Source of the DNA: JAJDXW01 sp965214795
Lineage (GTDB): Bacteria > Pseudomonadota > Gammaproteobacteria > HK1
Assembly (NCBI GenBank): GCA_965214795.1
Contig: OZ243976.1
Location: forward strand, 1,302,001-1,366,000
Direction: 5' to 3'
Length of the DNA stretch: 64,000 nucleotides
Part shown: positions 60,904-64,000 of the stretch, piece after piece
Position numbering within the stretch: the first letter of the stretch is position 1
How the letters are laid out: every line of letters begins with the position of its first letter
Made by a program: the position numbers and the translations under genes
Notes under the pieces: model-generated
Seen by the model: only the letters and a program-made list of their open reading frames with translations
Told to the model about the DNA's origin: nothing
Databases searched by the model: none

Positions 60904-61005
60904 GCCCGGGACTGTTTCGCGCCGCGGTTCCGGCCTCGGACGCGGGGGGATGAGCGCGGCGAGGTCCGAGAGGCGGGGTCGGGGGGCCGTCGGGCCAACC
61001 CTTGG

Positions 61006-61172
61006 CCCGGATAAGTCACCGACTTCCTGCTGCGGCCGCCCATCCGCTCGCGGTCGCGGGCCGTACTCCCGCAAGCCGCTTCGACCGCGCGCACGCGCGC
61101 TTTCGGTCCGTTCGACCCGCTGCTGTCACATCTTGGGGCGTCTCCGCGCCCTCGCGACGTAGCCCGGTGAGA
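61006..61172 (+). repeat. RepC copy 4
   Basis: CCCGGATAAGTCACCGACTT, CCATCCGCTCGCGGTCGCGG and GGGCCGTACTCCCGCAAGCC, ending in CCCTCGCGACGTAGCCCGGT, a decayed right end. Begins about 100 bp after the short-chain dehydrogenase stop. A GTTTCGCGCCGCGGTTCCGG string at 60915 echoes one at 10816 beside RepB. Confidence 0.7.
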
Positions 61173-61744
61173 TATGTGCGCCAGTGCCACCTCCAACCCG
61201 GTACCTCGGGTGGTCCGATGGCTCGGGCTGTTTTCCGGCCGTGCAACGCGCCGGTTGCTTCCACCAGCCTGTCGTGACCGGGGGCGGGCCGGCGAGCACC
61301 CGAGTCCACGCCCTGTCCTGACCCTCCTGGGAAACGAACGTCAGGCGTTTCGTGCATGGCACCTGCCGTCCCGTCAGCTCCGGGCATCCGCCGCGATACC
61401 CCGGCGAGCTCTCCTGTCGATTCGACCGCTGGTTCTCGCTTCGCGAAATGTTTCCGCGACTTCCGTACGTTGCCTCGCGCACTCCATCCATGCCTTGCCG
61501 AGTGCTCGAGCCGGCCGAGGATCAAGTGTAATCGGGCAAGAAATTGGCCCTGATCAAATACGAAGAGATCAAATGCGAAGATTCGATGTTGCGCTCTCCC
61601 GCGAGCTGTGGTGAATTCGCGGCGCCGGGTCGGATGAGGGGCTCGGGCCGGGCCGGCCGGTGTCCGGGACGGGAGACGGCAGAACCCGAACGGAAAACAG
61701 GATGTAATCGGATGTAAGGACCTGCTGGCGGAGGGCACTGCGAC
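61173..61744. other. Long leader region before the exported repeat protein
   Basis: About 570 bases without a recognised gene. The last 200 bases are AT-richer (GATCAAATACGAAGAGATCA at about 61552, with GAGATCAAATGCGAAGATTC overlapping it, a near-direct repeat), which suggests a promoter or operator for the next gene. Confidence 0.4.
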
Positions 61745-64000
61745 ATGATTCGGAAACTCCACAACGACTCGCACGGTGCCGTTCGAGGCCTGGAGACGTC
61801 GGAACCAGGGGGGCGTCGTCCGGCGGCGAGGGCGCGGCGCGATTCCATGGTCCTGCTGATGACCGTTGCAGCCATGGCAGCCATGTCTTCGATGGCCGCC
61901 CAGGCGCAGATTCACATCAGCAACGATGTCTCGACCAACGTTTTCTCGAACGGGATAACCCAGGGCACGGTCGGCAGTCAAGGTACGCTTCATCTTGTCC
62001 AGCCGTTCAGGACCCCTGCGGGATCGGGGAAGCGCATCAACCTCGAAAACGTCGTTCTGCACTTCACCAACATGCCCCTTGCGACGAGCCAGGTGAAACT
62101 GTACCTGTATCGCAGCAAGCCGAATCCGAATCCCCCGGTCCCCCCGGCCTTTGCTCCGACGGTTCCGGATGCGGGTACGATCGATCAGACGACCCATGCG
62201 TTGCCCGTGAACGATCCCGGCCGAATTCTCGAGTTCCGAACCCCCACGCGCCTGGGGGGAAACAGATACCGGTTCGCCGCACCCGGCAACACGGTTCTTT
62301 CGGCGGGCACCACGTACCACCTGTATTTGTGGTCGGTGCCGCATGTTGACGGACCCAGGTGGAAAACGGTGGATATCGCTGCCACTCCTGGTGGCGGCCC
62401 TGGTAACGTGGATTTCACCGGGAATGCGTTCCAGTGTTCGTCAGGCTGGACTCTCTTGCGCGGGCTCCGCGACGATCCGCTAATCACTTCCGATGAGGGT
62501 TGGTTCCCTTATGACAAGAACACGTTTGTTACGGAGATCATCGGAAGGCCGAACCACGACCCCGGCCAGCCACCGACGATCGGCGGCGCGGCGAGGGTGG
62601 GCGAGGAGTTGACGGTCCACACCTCGAGCATCATGGACGACAACGGTGCGCCCTCGTCGGGCTTCACCTACCAGTGGATGCGGGTGGACGCCGATGGCGT
62701 GTCGAACCCGGAAGACATTGCCGGCGCGACTGCGCAGACCTACACCCTGGTCGAGGACGACCAGGGCAGGAAGGTGCAGGTGAAGGTGAGGTTCACCGAC
62801 GACGACTGCTACGAGAACGAGGCGCTCAGCGTCCTCTCCGGCGTGGTGTCCGAGGCCAACGTCCCCGCCACGGGTCTGGCGATGAGCGGCAGGGCGAAGG
62901 TCGGCGAGACGCTGACGGCGGAGGTCGACGGCATCGAGGACCCCAATGGCCTGACCCCGCCGGTGTCCTACACCTACCGGTGGGCGCGGGTGGACGCCGA
63001 CGGCGCGTCGAACCCGGAAGACATCGCCGGCGCGACCTCGCAGACCCATGACCTGCGGGAAGACGACCTGGGCAAGCGGGTGCGGGTGACGGTGAGATTC
63101 AACGACGACGACGGCAACCCCGAGGCGCTCCGCGCCCTCTCCGGCGTGGTGTCCGAGGCCAACGTCCCCGCCCCGGAGGGTGGTCTGCGGATCAGCGGCA
63201 CGGCACAGGTGGGCGAGACGCTGACGGCGGAGGTGGGCGGCATCGAGGACCCCGACGGCCTGACCCCGCCGGTGTCCTACACCTACCAGTGGGCGCGGGT
63301 GGACGCCGACGGCGCGTCGAACCCGGAAGACGTTGTCGGCGCGACCTCGCAGACCCATGACCTGCGGGAAGACGACTTGGGCAAGCGGGTGCGGGTGACG
63401 GTGAGATTCAACGACGACGACGGCAACCCCGAGGCGCTCACCGTCCTCTCCGGCGTGGTGGCGGCCCGGGACAACGTCCCCGCCACGGGTCTGGCGATGA
63501 GCGGCACGGCGCAGATCGGCGAGACGCTGACGGCGGAGACGGGCGGCATCGAGGACCCCGACGGCCTGACCCCGCCGGTGTCCTACACCTACCAGTGGGC
63601 GCGGGTGGACGCCGACGGCGCATCGAACCCGGAAGACATCGCCGGCGCGACCTCGCAGACCCATGACCTGGGGGAAGACGACTTGGGCAGGCGGGTGCGG
63701 GTGACGGTGAGGTTCAATGACGACGACGGCAACCCCGAGGCGCTCGGCGCCCTCTCCGGCGTGGTGCTGTCCCGCATCACGGAGGAGAGCGAGGTCGTCA
63801 AAGGGGAGCTGACCCGGTTCGGCGAGACGGTGGCCGGGCAGGTGCTCGACGGAGTGCAGCGGCGCTTCGAAGCGCCTCGCGTGCCGGGGGTGCGGACAAC
63901 GTTCGCCGGGCAGCACGTCGACTGGAGCCGGGCGAGCCGGGATCCGGACCGGGAGGGGGTCGCTGCGAACACCGTCCGAGCCCTGGGTACCCTGAGCGGT
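61745..64000 (+). CDS. Large exported protein with Ig-like repeats (3' partial)
   Basis: The frame is open from ATG 61745 to the end of the window (752 codons). A Met-rich signal anchor (MVLLMTVAAMAAMSSMAAQA) follows 37 polar residues, an extended signal peptide like those of autotransporters. Residues 55-270 form a domain with conserved aromatic residues of unknown type. Then come four repeats of about 102 residues with ITQ...VGETLTA, PPVSYTYQWARVDADG and LGKRVRVTVRFNDDDGNPEA, an Ig-like surface repeat. The part after about 63765 (ITEESEVVKGELTRFGETVA, QVLDGVQRRFEAPR) resembles the linker before an autotransporter barrel. Probably a surface adhesin. Confidence 0.8.
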   Translation, partial: MIRKLHNDSHGAVRGLETSEPGGRRPAARARRDSMVLLMTVAAMAAMSSMAAQAQIHISNDVSTNVFSNGITQGTVGSQGTLHLVQPFRTPAGSGKRINLENVVLHFTNMPLATSQVKLYLYRSKPNPNPPVPPAFAPTVPDAGTIDQTTHALPVNDPGRILEFRTPTRLGGNRYRFAAPGNTVLSAGTTYHLYLWSVPHVDGPRWKTVDIAATPGGGPGNVDFTGNAFQCSSGWTLLRGLRDDPLITSDEGWFPYDKNTFVTEIIGRPNHDPGQPPTIGGAARVGEELTVHTSSIMDDNGAPSSGFTYQWMRVDADGVSNPEDIAGATAQTYTLVEDDQGRKVQVKVRFTDDDCYENEALSVLSGVVSEANVPATGLAMSGRAKVGETLTAEVDGIEDPNGLTPPVSYTYRWARVDADGASNPEDIAGATSQTHDLREDDLGKRVRVTVRFNDDDGNPEALRALSGVVSEANVPAPEGGLRISGTAQVGETLTAEVGGIEDPDGLTPPVSYTYQWARVDADGASNPEDVVGATSQTHDLREDDLGKRVRVTVRFNDDDGNPEALTVLSGVVAARDNVPATGLAMSGTAQIGETLTAETGGIEDPDGLTPPVSYTYQWARVDADGASNPEDIAGATSQTHDLGEDDLGRRVRVTVRFNDDDGNPEALGALSGVVLSRITEESEVVKGELTRFGETVAGQVLDGVQRRFEAPRVPGVRTTFAGQHVDWSRASRDPDREGVAANTVRALGTLSG
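62566..63770 (+). repeat. Four tandem ~306-bp units encoding Ig-like domains
   Basis: Units begin near 62566, 62873, 63182 and 63488. The last three share long identical DNA stretches (for example CTGACCCCGCCGGTGTCCTA), so they arose by recent duplication or are kept alike by gene conversion. The first is clearly more diverged. Confidence 0.9.

Noticed and set aside
62566..63770. CRISPR array
   Set aside because: The repeats are about 306 bp, contiguous and protein-coding in one frame; no short repeat/spacer pattern exists anywhere in the window.

Overview
The window is a GC-rich stretch (about two-thirds G+C by eye) of a Gram-negative chromosome, most likely an alphaproteobacterium of a Rhodospirillales or Rhizobiales type. 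The lineage is inferred from the CUT2 sugar importers with a FrcK-like kinase, an M.RsrI-like methyltransferase, the Tat-exported binding protein and the overall gene repertoire. No rRNA or tRNA gene and no CRISPR array was seen.

Layout. 1-3 kb: end of a FecCD permease, a RelE-type toxin remnant with its antitoxin, an intact MazEF pair and a decayed DUF499 gene. 3-13.6 kb: an acyl-CoA ligase, a retropepsin-like protease, a CUT1 sugar ABC operon, a luciferase-like flavin oxidoreductase and coaE. 14-23 kb: a sterol-desaturase-family hydroxylase bracketed by direct repeats, a CUT2 importer operon led by a PhyH dioxygenase, and a desaturase plus Rieske ferredoxin pair. 23-36 kb: a second flavin oxidoreductase, an MFS carrier, and two more CUT2 importers, the second facing a ketose 3-epimerase and a FrcK-like kinase. 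36-47 kb: a trimethylamine-dehydrogenase-like flavoprotein with a CoA-acylating aldehyde dehydrogenase, and a dipeptide ABC operon containing a deacylase. 47-54.5 kb: a fourth CUT2 importer, a VapBC-like pair, an acyl-CoA ligase and an M20 amidohydrolase. 54.5-60 kb: an M.RsrI-like adenine methyltransferase, then a 4,037-bp insertion carrying a restriction-modification pair and a damaged tyrosine integrase, which cuts a ridA gene in two. 60-64 kb: a short-chain dehydrogenase and the start of a long exported protein with Ig-like repeats.

How it works together. Most of the coding capacity is uptake of small organic solutes (six ABC systems) with adjoining enzymes that would process them (epimerase, kinase, PhyH dioxygenase, amine dehydrogenase, aldehyde dehydrogenase, amidases). 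This is a scavenging heterotroph's catabolic region, interrupted by toxin-antitoxin loci and a restriction-modification island.

The most unusual content lies between genes. Several families of short non-coding repeats recur. RepA (132-144 bp) has 17-bp terminal inverted repeats and 9-bp target duplications. RepB (172 bp) is flanked by 11-12-bp duplications, and one RepB copy has been entered by a RepA copy: removing RepA and its duplication restores exactly 172 bp. RepC (about 165-275 bp) has inverted ends and five copies. RepD is a direct-repeat pair around one gene, and RepE is a degenerate family of five. No transposase is present, so these look like non-autonomous (MITE-like) elements. 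All coordinates and identities were read by eye.
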